From Fusobacteriaceae bacterium (GTDB taxonomy: Bacteria > Fusobacteriota > Fusobacteriia > Fusobacteriales > Fusobacteriaceae), in NCBI GenBank assembly GCA_900764925.1, contig CAAFPW010000035.1:1-20144 (forward strand): a stretch of DNA of 20,144 nt, written 5' to 3'. The position numbers were made by a program, and so were the translations under genes. The notes under the pieces were generated by a model. It made no database searches and was not told the DNA's origin. It saw only the letters and a list, made by a program, of their open reading frames with translations. Every line of letters starts with the position of its first letter. Position 1 is the stretch's first letter. Below, piece by piece: positions 14,262 to 20,144 of this stretch.

Positions 14262-14885
14262 TTAATACCTAATCTCATTTAACCAATTTTTAATTCTCTC
14301 TTGTCCCTCTGGAATATCATCTCTATAAATACCAATTACATTTGTTTCTAATTTTACATCTTTTGGAAGAGCCTCTCTAATATCTCTTACACTACGAGCA
14401 AGTCCTCCTGTTCCATGAGAACAAAATAGAATAATTTTCTTACCTGACAAGTCATTATTTTCTATGAATGAAAATATTGCCATTGGAGCTGTATACCACC
14501 AGTTTGGATATCCTATAAAAATAGTATCATATTTTGAGATATCCTCTACTTGAGTTTCTAGTTCTGGTCTTGCACTGTCAGCCTTTTCTTCTGAAGATCT
14601 ATCTAAACACTCATCATAATTACTTGAATAAGGTTCTTTAACTTTTATTGAAACCAGTTCTCCTCCAACTTCTTCTTGAATCCAATTGGCCATTTTAGCT
14701 ACATTTCCTGGAAAAAGAACACTGGCTGAAGTAACTGCATCTACATCTATTTGTGAAGGGTTTGTTACTATTGTATTTTCTGCCCAAGTAAAATATGCTA
14801 TTAATATTTTACTATCTTCATCTCCATAAACAAAAGAAAATTTTAAAAAAATAGTTAATAGTAAAAATATGAATTTCTTATACAT
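14262..14885 (-). CDS. Secreted flavodoxin (Flavodoxin_4 type), copy 1
   Basis: This 207-residue flavodoxin has an N-terminal signal peptide (MYKKFIFLLLTIFLKFSFVYG, cleavage near Gly21). The flavodoxin fold follows: strand ILIAYFTWAENT, an extended phosphate-loop insertion with DAVTSASVLFPGN, then TIFIGYPNWWYTAPMAIFSF for the FMN ring and IILFCSHGTGG. This long insertion characterises the PF12682 group. Export is unusual for a flavodoxin and implies an electron carrier outside the cytosol. Its ATG overlaps the last codons of the interrupted DUF4405 gene (full tail ends at 14878), suggesting translational coupling to that membrane protein. It resembles the 15572-16198 protein, so the pair probably arose by duplication. 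Confidence 0.88.
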   Translation of the reverse strand: MYKKFIFLLLTIFLKFSFVYGDEDSKILIAYFTWAENTIVTNPSQIDVDAVTSASVLFPGNVAKMANWIQEEVGGELVSIKVKEPYSSNYDECLDRSSEEKADSARPELETQVEDISKYDTIFIGYPNWWYTAPMAIFSFIENNDLSGKKIILFCSHGTGGLARSVRDIREALPKDVKLETNVIGIYRDDIPEGQERIKNWLNEIRY

Positions 14886-15051
14886 CTTTCTCCCTCCCTT
14901 TTTTCACCACAAGAGATTTTATATAATAGTTTGTTATTGCAATACAAGTTCCCATTATAGAAAAATACTCAAAGAATACTGATATAGGAGCTTGTTCAAA
15001 ATCAAAAAATACAAATTGAGTTCTTAAAGTCATATATGAAAATAGATTTAA
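14878..15051 (-). pseudogene. C-terminal remainder of the DUF4405 gene beyond an in-frame stop
   Basis: Directly after the TAA at 15054-15052 the same frame stays open for 57 codons to a TAA at 14880-14878. It reads LNLFSYMTLRTQFVFFDFEQ and then a hydrophobic segment around ISVFFEYFSIMGTCIAI with a basic tail. This is the usual C-terminal end of DUF4405 proteins, so the full gene would span 14878-15558 with 226 codons. Internal initiation at ATG 15030 could give a 51-residue peptide, but no good ribosome site precedes it. Confidence 0.8.
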
Positions 15052-15558
15052 TTAAAAAAAAACATAGACTCCATATAAAGAGATAAACACTCCTAAATAT
15101 TTTAAAATAATATTCAATCTACGCCTATTTTTCAAAATTTTTTGAAACATTCCACTTATCATACCCCAATGCATACCTAGATGTACTGACATCAAGATAA
15201 ATCCCCAATATCCAGCAAACATATGAATAAGTCTTGCTGTAGATGTTCTTATATTTAGGTCAAGAAATCTAAATACGTATTTTGACATAGCTATTCCACT
15301 TATAGCTGAACTCAAAATAAGAAATAGTATTAAAAAATTTATGACAGTTTGTAATATACGTAATTTATTATATTTTCCTCTTAATAGATTTATATACCAC
15401 ATCCTATTTAAAAATATATGTATTAAAAATAACAAAGTCATTCCTGTTCCAAGCCATTCATGTCCTGCTTCTCCCGTAACTTGATAAGACATTAATAATA
15501 ACAATGAGATTGTCATTGCCAAATCTATTCCCATTCTAAAAATCATTCTTGGTGTCAT
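15052..15558 (-). CDS. DUF4405 membrane cytochrome b-like protein, truncated by a premature stop
   Basis: 168 residues are encoded before the stop, with four hydrophobic helices (about 11-25, 38-57, 72-92 and 110-133) and the start of a fifth. Histidines placed for heme ligation are His33 (GHEWLG), His47 (LIHIFLN), His112 (LIHMFAGYWGF) and His126/His130 (SVHLGMH). DUF4405 proteins are flavinylation-associated or quinol-linked inner-membrane cytochromes that pass electrons across the membrane. Here TAA at 15054-15052, beside a run of nine T, cuts the protein before its final helix, although the same frame continues for 57 more codons. GAGGTAAAAG before the ATG is the ribosome site. It sits between two secreted flavodoxin genes, which fits a role in supplying them with electrons. 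Confidence 0.82.
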   Translation of the reverse strand: MTPRMIFRMGIDLAMTISLLLLMSYQVTGEAGHEWLGTGMTLLFLIHIFLNRMWYINLLRGKYNKLRILQTVINFLILFLILSSAISGIAMSKYVFRFLDLNIRTSTARLIHMFAGYWGFILMSVHLGMHWGMISGMFQKILKNRRRLNIILKYLGVFISLYGVYVFF

Positions 15559-15571
15559 CTTTTACCTCATA

Positions 15572-16198
15572 CTATTTAGAATAGTTTAATTCTTCAAGCC
15601 ATTCTGTAACATTCTCTTCTGCTCCCATTACTCTTCTTCCACTGATACTTATTCCTTCTAATATAGTTGCATTTGGTTCGAGAGATTTTATCGTAGATAC
15701 AGTATTTGAAAATCCACTTCCTCCAGAAGTTACAAATGGAATTATTGTTTTTCCAGAAAAATCATACTCTTCAAAGAAGCTATACATAGCCATTGGCATA
15801 TCATACCACCAGTTTGGAAATCCAATAAAAACAGTATCATAATCATTAAAGTTTTCTATATGATTTACAAGTTGAGGACGATAATTTCTATTTTGTTCAT
15901 CTCTTCCTCTACTAACAGTTTCATCATAATCAGTTGGATATTTATCAGCTACAAGAATAGGATATATATCTCCTCCCACTTTTTCATTTATTATATTGGT
16001 AACTACTCCTGTATTTCCTGTATTTTTACCATTCCATACTTGAATACTTGCTGAAGCAGATGCGTCTACTCCAGCTGGTAAATTAGCATTTTCAAAATAA
16101 CTAAAATAAACTACTAGGGGTTTTTCAGCAGCAACAACAGAATTCCCTGTAACTATAATTGTTCCTAATACCAATAGATTTCTTAAAAACTTTTTCAT
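15572..16198 (-). CDS. Secreted flavodoxin (Flavodoxin_4 type), copy 2
   Basis: This 208-residue protein has a clear Sec signal peptide (MKKFLRNLLVLGTIIVTGNS, then VVAA, cleaved near residue 24). The mature part starts KPLVVYFSYFENA and has the enlarged phosphate loop with DASASASIQVW and NTGNTGVV. TVFIGFPNWWYDMPMAMYSF and IIPFVTSGGSG are the FMN-contact strands, matching those of the 14262-14885 and 16213-16719 proteins. AAGGAGG precedes the ATG. It is 13 bases upstream of the DUF4405 cytochrome gene. The location outside the cytosol is inferred from the signal peptide; the redox partner is inferred from context. Confidence 0.9.
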   Translation of the reverse strand: MKKFLRNLLVLGTIIVTGNSVVAAEKPLVVYFSYFENANLPAGVDASASASIQVWNGKNTGNTGVVTNIINEKVGGDIYPILVADKYPTDYDETVSRGRDEQNRNYRPQLVNHIENFNDYDTVFIGFPNWWYDMPMAMYSFFEEYDFSGKTIIPFVTSGGSGFSNTVSTIKSLEPNATILEGISISGRRVMGAEENVTEWLEELNYSK

Positions 16199-16212
16199 TT
16201 TATCTTTCCTCC

Positions 16213-16719
16213 TTAACTTTTAATCCAACTTTCAATTATTTTATCAGATTCTTTAACTTTACTTCCATATAGAGCTAAACCTTTATCTATATTTGAATAT
16301 TTACAGATTTCTTTTAAATCCTTTTCACTATGCCCCATTCCACTACCTTCATGTGTACAGAATGGCTTTATAGTTTTTCCACTTAAACCCTTATTTTCTA
16401 AAAAATTAAATACAGCTGTTGGCATAGTTCCCCACCAATTTGGATAACCTACATATATAGTTGAATACTCTGATAAATCAATATCTTCTTTTAATTCTGG
16501 TCTAAATCCACTACTTAACTCTTTTTTAGCTAAATCCACAGTAGCATTGTAGTCTACTGGATAGGATTGAACTGTCTTTATTTCAAAAATATCACAATTC
16601 AATAATTTTTGAATTTTTTCTGCAACTATTTTAGTATTCCCTTCTGATATATTGACTATTCTTCCATTTATATAGTTCTCTCCAATGTGTGAAAAATAAA
16701 CTACTATTACTTTACTCAT
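16213..16719 (-). CDS. Cytosolic flavodoxin family protein
   Basis: This 168-residue flavodoxin lacks any signal peptide. It begins SKVIVVYFSHIGENY, has the shortened loop NISEGNTKIVAEKIQ for the FMN phosphate, then IYVGYPNWWGTMPTAVFNF and IKPFCTHEGSGMGHS. It is the cytosolic counterpart of the two secreted flavodoxins and is first in the sub-block of three. AAAGGTGGG before the ATG is the ribosome site. A terminator hairpin stands between it and the upstream gene, so its level may be lower than, or independent of, the dehydrogenase gene at the operon head. Confidence 0.93.
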   Translation of the reverse strand: MSKVIVVYFSHIGENYINGRIVNISEGNTKIVAEKIQKLLNCDIFEIKTVQSYPVDYNATVDLAKKELSSGFRPELKEDIDLSEYSTIYVGYPNWWGTMPTAVFNFLENKGLSGKTIKPFCTHEGSGMGHSEKDLKEICKYSNIDKGLALYGSKVKESDKIIESWIKS

Positions 16720-16743
16720 AATAACCCACCTTTATCTTTTATT

Positions 16744-16767
16744 AAAAAGAGGTTCTAATGAACCTCT
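16744..16767 (-). terminator. Intrinsic terminator inside the minus-strand operon
   Basis: On the minus strand a perfect 8-bp stem AGAGGTTC/GAACCTCT (16767-16760 with 16755-16748), a 4-base loop and a run of T follow the stop of the carboxymuconolactone-decarboxylase-like reading frame. The next gene starts only 25 bases later, leaving little room for a new promoter. It may work as an attenuator. Confidence 0.75.
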
Positions 16768-16774
16768 AAATAAT

Positions 16775-17029
16775 TTATTTTAAAAATTGTTGCATATTAT
16801 TAGCTTTTTCATTTCCTAACTTAGTTTTTAAAACCTCTACTATTCCATTTAATTCTTCATTAGTTACTCCTACATTTCTACTTATTCCTATATGAGCTTG
16901 GAGTTGAGGATTTACTCCATCCATTGAAGCAAGAGCTGCTACAGTTACAAGCTCTCTTGTTCTATAATCTAAAATATCTTGTCCAAAAATATCTCCAAAT
17001 AGGTGTGCTTTTAAATATCTATCAGCCAT
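16775..17029 (-). CDS. Carboxymuconolactone decarboxylase-like protein, C-terminal half (split gene)
   Basis: These 84 residues form the second alpha-helical CMD (AhpD-like) domain: KAHLFGDIFGQDILDYRTRE, LVTVAALASMDGVNPQLQAH and GISRNVGVTNEEL. Family members with this motif are normally fused to a first CMD domain, which here lies in another frame just upstream. In this frame GGIYDFAP continues upstream of the ATG exactly as in intact homologues. That shows the ATG is an internal methionine, not a native start. No ribosome site lies at a proper distance; GGGGG is about 19 bases away. The protein is therefore probably not made alone unless by frameshifting. Confidence 0.7.
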   Translation of the reverse strand: MADRYLKAHLFGDIFGQDILDYRTRELVTVAALASMDGVNPQLQAHIGISRNVGVTNEELNGIVEVLKTKLGNEKANNMQQFLK

Positions 17030-17039
17030 AGGTGCAAAA

Positions 17040-17318
17040 TCATATATTCCCCCTTTTACTTCTATTCCTATAACTTCTCTCTGTAACTGTATTAAAAAGT
17101 ACTTCTAAAGCATTTAAACTACGTGGAAATCCACAATAAGCGTAAAGTTGAACTATAATCTCTTTTATTTCATTTACTGTAAGTTCATTTTCCAATCCAT
17201 AATTTACACTTTTTTCAAGTTCCTCTAAATTTCCTATTGCTGTAAAAGCTGAAATTTCTACAATACTTTTTTGTTTTTCTGTCATCTTTAATCCATTATT
17301 TAATACTATATACTCCAC
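17040..17318 (-). CDS. Carboxymuconolactone decarboxylase-like protein, N-terminal half (split gene)
   Basis: The first CMD domain is present: KQKSIVEISAFTAIGNLEEL, then LTVNEIKEIIVQLYAYCG and FPRSLNALEVLF. After VTER the frame goes wrong. It reads SYRNRSKRGNI and stops at TGA, whereas the +1 frame reads EVIGIEVKGGIYDFAP into the second domain. The linker expected in intact proteins (about 30-40 residues) is also missing, so a deletion with frame change is the likely cause. The start is probably GTG 17318, five bases after AAGGTGG (17330-17324); an in-frame GTG at 17327 falls inside that site. The family includes peroxide-reducing and gamma-carboxymuconolactone enzymes, often beside cupins and flavodoxins as here. 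Confidence 0.65.
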   Translation of the reverse strand: MEYIVLNNGLKMTEKQKSIVEISAFTAIGNLEELEKSVNYGLENELTVNEIKEIIVQLYAYCGFPRSLNALEVLFNTVTERSYRNRSKRGNI

Positions 17319-17338
17319 ACTTTCCACCTTAAATCTTT

Positions 17339-18163
17339 TTATAGTTCTCCATAGAAATAAGCAGCAGTTGCTCCGCCATCAACTAAAAAGTCACTTCCTG
17401 TAATAAAAGCTCCTTTTTCATTACTCAATAAAATTTCTGCTAAGTTTGCCACTTCATCTGCTGTTCCTGGTCTACCAGCTGGGCATTTTGCAAACATATT
17501 TTTATAGAAATCTCCTCTTGGTCCATTGAATTCATCTATTGCTAAAGGGGTTACAATTATCCCTGGTGAAATTGAATTTATTCTAGCACCTCTTTTACCC
17601 CATTTTATTGCTTCTGCCATAACTCTTTTCACATTGCAACGTTTTGCTAATTGATAAGCATGAAGGGTATCTCTTATATTTTCTATCTTTAAAATTTCTA
17701 ATTTTAATAACTCTTCAGTTACAGTACAAGCTAATTTCCTATCAAGCTCTGGGGTTAAAGCAGGCATCCTATGTCCTGATTGACTAGATATAGTTACTCC
17801 TACTCCTCCTTCTTTTATTACTTTTCCAACTTCTTCTAATAAAATTGCTGTTCCATACAAATCAACTTTTAAAATTTGTTCTATACTTGCTTGTGATGGA
17901 GATACTCCAGCTCCATTAATAAGTGTCGAAATCTCTCCATATTTATGAGCTTCAGCTATCATATCTAAAATAGATTTTCTCGAAGAAATATCCATTTTAA
18001 ATGGAGTAACATCAAATCCTGAATTATTTAAAATATTTGATATATTTTGAGCATTATCTAAATTCCAATCCCCAACAATAATTTTTTTACCACTACCTAC
18101 ACGTCTTACAATAGCCATACTTATCTGTCCTGCTCCTACTAATAAAATGACTTCTTTTTTCAT
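17339..18163 (-). CDS. Short-chain dehydrogenase/reductase (SDR)
   Basis: This is a 274-residue Rossmann oxidoreductase, first gene of the minus-strand operon. The nucleotide loop is VGAGQISMAI (residues 9-18), a variant of the usual TGxxxGIG with serine where the last glycine normally lies. Asp32 after the second strand (IIVGDWN) favours NAD over NADP. NGAG (83-86), Ser126/Ser127 (ISSQSGH), Tyr170 and Lys174 (YQLAK) make up the active site. SPGIIVTPLA and ITGSDFLVDGGAT are standard C-terminal SDR motifs. A loop of ~40 residues between Ser127 and Tyr170 is longer than usual. The substrate is unknown. It starts about 30 bases after a MerR-type promoter. Confidence 0.92.
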   Translation of the reverse strand: MKKEVILLVGAGQISMAIVRRVGSGKKIIVGDWNLDNAQNISNILNNSGFDVTPFKMDISSRKSILDMIAEAHKYGEISTLINGAGVSPSQASIEQILKVDLYGTAILLEEVGKVIKEGGVGVTISSQSGHRMPALTPELDRKLACTVTEELLKLEILKIENIRDTLHAYQLAKRCNVKRVMAEAIKWGKRGARINSISPGIIVTPLAIDEFNGPRGDFYKNMFAKCPAGRPGTADEVANLAEILLSNEKGAFITGSDFLVDGGATAAYFYGEL

Positions 18164-18199
18164 TTCTATCCCTCTCTTCTCTAACTATCCTTTTTACAA

Positions 18200-18230
18200 A
18201 GCATACTACTTTGAGTACACTCTAAGTCAA
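18200..18230 (-). promoter_or_regulatory. MerR-type promoter of the minus-strand operon (19-bp spacer with dyad)
   Basis: On the minus strand TTGACT (18230-18225), a 19-base spacer and TATGCT (18205-18200) are read. The spacer begins with the near-palindrome TTAGAGTGTACTCAAA (18225-18210), one mismatch per half. A long spacer holding a dyad is the architecture activated by MerR-family regulators, and the TTAGAGT half-site matches the AdhR/NmlR style. Confidence 0.75.
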
Positions 18231-18253
18231 GAGTTTTTTATTTTATTTTTTTC

Positions 18254-18284
18254 TTGACTTAGAGTTAACTCTAAAGAGTATAAT
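18254..18284 (+). promoter_or_regulatory. MerR-type promoter of the cupin-alcohol dehydrogenase operon
   Basis: TTGACT (18254-18259), a 19-base spacer and a perfect TATAAT (18279-18284). A perfect 16-base palindrome, TTAGAGTTAACTCTAA (18259-18274), fills the spacer. It is divergent from the matching minus-strand promoter, the two -35 boxes being 23 bases apart. Confidence 0.82.
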
Positions 18285-18325
18285 TCAAATATAAAGACAC
18301 AAATTAAGTGTTAGGAGGAAAGATT

Positions 18326-18790
18326 ATGTCAAGTAAAAAAGAAATAGCTGATAATAAAATTCTTGATAAAGAAAATTTTGAAAAAGTTAATATCTTTGGA
18401 ATGGGAAATCCAAATGAATCCTATGCTAAATATTTTATAGGAAACTCTTTTTTAAATCCTCTTACTGAAATTGGAGTATCTAGTGTATTTTTAGCAAATG
18501 TGACCTTTGAACCTAGTTGTCGTAATAATTGGCATATTCATCATGCTACTAAAAATGGTGGACAAGTTTTAATATGTACAGCTGGAGAGGGATGGTATCA
18601 AGAAGAAGGAAAAGAAGCTATAAGTCTAAAGCCTGGAATGGTAATCACTATTCCTACTGGGGTAAAACATTGGCATGGGGCTAAAAAAGATTCATGGTTT
18701 AGTCATATAGCTATAGAAGTCCCTGGAGAAAACACATCAAATGAGTGGTGTGAATCTGTAACAGATGAAGAGTATAACAAGTTATCATAA
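18326..18790 (+). CDS. Cupin domain protein
   Basis: This is a 154-residue single-domain cupin. Motif 1 is NNWHIHHATKNGGQVL (His70, His72 and Gln80 as probable metal ligands) followed by GEGWY. Motif 2 is GMVITIPTGVKHWHG (Pro110, Gly112, His115). Related proteins bind a divalent metal and are often encoded beside, or fused to, carboxymuconolactone-decarboxylase domains; the split CMD gene lies on the opposite arm of this locus. There is no signal peptide. A GTG at 18308 would overlap the AGGAGG site, so ATG 18326 is taken as start. It is first in a two-gene operon with the alcohol dehydrogenase, 21 bases downstream. The reaction is unknown. Confidence 0.88.
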   Translation: MSSKKEIADNKILDKENFEKVNIFGMGNPNESYAKYFIGNSFLNPLTEIGVSSVFLANVTFEPSCRNNWHIHHATKNGGQVLICTAGEGWYQEEGKEAISLKPGMVITIPTGVKHWHGAKKDSWFSHIAIEVPGENTSNEWCESVTDEEYNKLS

Positions 18791-18811
18791 AAATTAATGG
18801 AGGTATTTTAA

Positions 18812-19978
18812 ATGAAATTAGATTTTAACTACTATAACCCAACTAAGATTTATTTTGGAAAAACAGCTCTTAACAATTTAAAAGATGAATTAAAAAATTA
18901 TGGAGAAACTGTTCTTTTAGTCTATGGAAAAAATTCAATTAAAAAAAATGGACTTTATGACAAGGTTATTGATATTTTAAAAGATTCTAATAAAAAGATT
19001 GTTGAATTAGCTGGTATAAAGTCAAATCCTACATACAATCAGATGATGGAAGGGGCAAGACTTGTTAGAGAAAATGGTGTAGATTTAATCCTAGGAGTTG
19101 GTGGAGGTTCTGTAATAGACTGTTCTAAAGCTATCTCTATATCTGCTTACTGTAATGGAGATCCATGGGAAAGATATTGGATTAACTTTGAAGATGTTGA
19201 TAATAAGATTGTCCCTGTAGGAAGTATTTTGACAATGGCAGGTACTGGATCAGAGATGAATGGAGGTTCTGTTATAACTCATGAGGAGAAAATGTTAAAG
19301 AATGGAAGAGTTTTTCCAACTGAAATCTATCCTAAATTCTCTATTCTAAATCCAGAATATACTTATACTGTTCCTAAATATCAAATGGTAAGTGGAATTT
19401 TTGATACTTTATCTCACTTAATGGAACAATATTTTTCAGGTGATGATAACAATACTACTGACTATATAATTGAAGGAGTTATGGAAGCTCTTATTGATAA
19501 TTCAAGAGTAGCTCTAAATAATCCTGAAGACTATGAAGCTAGAAGTAATATTATGTGGTGTACAACTATTGGGCTAAATACAATTACAGGATTATCAAAG
19601 ACACAAGATTGGGAAGTACATATGATAGAACATCAAATTGGTGCTTATACTGATTGTGCTCATGGAGTAGGACTAGCTGTTGTTTCTATCCCTTACTATA
19701 AATATATTTACAAATATGGAATTGATAAATTTGTAAGATTTGCTAAAAAAGTTTGGAATGTTGAGGGAAAAGATATGACTAAAGAAGAGATTGCTCTTGC
19801 TGGAATTGAAAAACTTTCAGATTTTATAAAAGAGTTAGGTATCCCTACAACTTTAAGAGAGATTGGAGCTACTGAAGAGATGTTACCAAAAATTGCTAAC
19901 TCAACTGTAATTTTAGATGGTGGATATAAGAAATTAACTTCTGAAGAGATATTAGATATTTTAAAAGCTGCTTATTAG
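18812..19978 (+). CDS. Iron-containing alcohol dehydrogenase (YqhD/butanol dehydrogenase type)
   Basis: This is a 388-residue cytosolic group III (iron-type) alcohol dehydrogenase. The N-terminal domain has YNPTKIYFGK and the dinucleotide motif GVGGGSVIDCSKAI (95-108). TMAGTGSEMNGG (141-152) is also diagnostic. Metal ligands are Asp198 and His202 (GIFDTLSHLMEQY), His274 (HMIEHQ) and His284 (CAHGVGLA). YqhD and the clostridial NADPH-dependent butanol dehydrogenases share this layout and reduce aldehydes, including reactive ones such as methylglyoxal or acrolein. TGGAGG precedes the ATG. Co-transcription with the cupin from a MerR-type promoter fits an aldehyde-stress role, which is inferred. 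No convincing terminator follows within the window. Confidence 0.93.
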   Translation: MKLDFNYYNPTKIYFGKTALNNLKDELKNYGETVLLVYGKNSIKKNGLYDKVIDILKDSNKKIVELAGIKSNPTYNQMMEGARLVRENGVDLILGVGGGSVIDCSKAISISAYCNGDPWERYWINFEDVDNKIVPVGSILTMAGTGSEMNGGSVITHEEKMLKNGRVFPTEIYPKFSILNPEYTYTVPKYQMVSGIFDTLSHLMEQYFSGDDNNTTDYIIEGVMEALIDNSRVALNNPEDYEARSNIMWCTTIGLNTITGLSKTQDWEVHMIEHQIGAYTDCAHGVGLAVVSIPYYKYIYKYGIDKFVRFAKKVWNVEGKDMTKEEIALAGIEKLSDFIKELGIPTTLREIGATEEMLPKIANSTVILDGGYKKLTSEEILDILKAAY

Positions 19979-20144
19979 TCTATAAAATTTAAAAGTTGTC
20001 ATTTTTTTAATTAAAATAATCTAATATATAAAAAGGAGAAAATTTTACTATAATAATAGTTTAAATAATACCAGAGGGTATGAAAAAATCTCTGTAAATT
20101 AATTTAATAATTCTTTTTAATAGCTTTCTATGATAAAATCTTAA
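19979..20144. other. Non-coding 3' edge of the window
   Basis: 166 AT-rich bases with no gene. AAGGAG at 20034-20039 has no start codon at a usable distance. CAGAG/CTCTG can form a weak 5-bp stem near 20080-20094. No clear terminator for the alcohol dehydrogenase gene is seen. Confidence 0.4.

Noticed and set aside
15860..16054. Plus-strand open frame inside the secreted flavodoxin gene
   Set aside because: It lies wholly antisense to a well-supported gene and has no promoter, ribosome site or recognisable motif.

Overview
The window is very AT-rich, with short gaps, strong AGGAGG-type ribosome binding sites and a codon bias towards A/T-ending codons. The gene set (MetQ under an S-box riboswitch, DUF4143 ATPase, M42 aminopeptidase, exported GH2 beta-galactosidase, secreted flavodoxins, DUF3737) fits a Fusobacterium of the mortiferum/varium/ulcerans type. 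This is inferred from gene content and composition; there is no rRNA here to confirm it. No tRNA, rRNA, CRISPR array or intact insertion sequence was seen.

Region 1 (1-4187, + strand) holds unrelated housekeeping genes, several with their own promoters. They are a SAM-I riboswitch (5' end cut by the window edge) with its terminator and a MetQ-like methionine-binding protein, a GNAT acetyltransferase, an AAA/DUF4143 ATPase and an M42 metallo-aminopeptidase.

Region 2 (4088-8779) is a single large exported beta-galactosidase with a C-terminal NPCBM module. It is preceded by a 570-base non-coding stretch and flanked by two direct copies of a ~100-base 3'-UTR/terminator element, each placed just after a stop codon.

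Region 3 (8780-10940) is accessory in character. It has a small membrane-anchored TPR-like protein, a decayed fragment of an esterase-like phytase-family gene, and a 182-residue catalytic-domain-only tyrosine recombinase whose upstream DNA carries repeated CTCGATAAA-type sites in both orientations.

Region 4 (11029-19978) is a divergent redox/carbonyl-stress locus. On the minus strand, a compact run reads from 18163 down to 11029: short-chain dehydrogenase, a carboxymuconolactone-decarboxylase-like gene split in two, a cytosolic flavodoxin, a secreted flavodoxin, a DUF4405 membrane cytochrome (interrupted by one in-frame stop), a second secreted flavodoxin, an aldo/keto reductase, a secreted cyclophilin-like protein, a LysR regulator and a DUF3737 beta-helix protein. 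On the plus strand are a cupin and a YqhD/butanol-dehydrogenase-type iron alcohol dehydrogenase. Both arms start from promoters with 19-bp spacers that hold a TTAGAGT-centred dyad, the hallmark of MerR-family (AdhR/NmlR-like) activation, yet no MerR gene lies in the window. The simplest reading is an aldehyde/electrophile response locus coupling NAD(P)H-dependent carbonyl reduction in the cytosol to flavin-based electron carriers outside the membrane. This role is inference; the domain calls and promoter architecture are read from the sequence.
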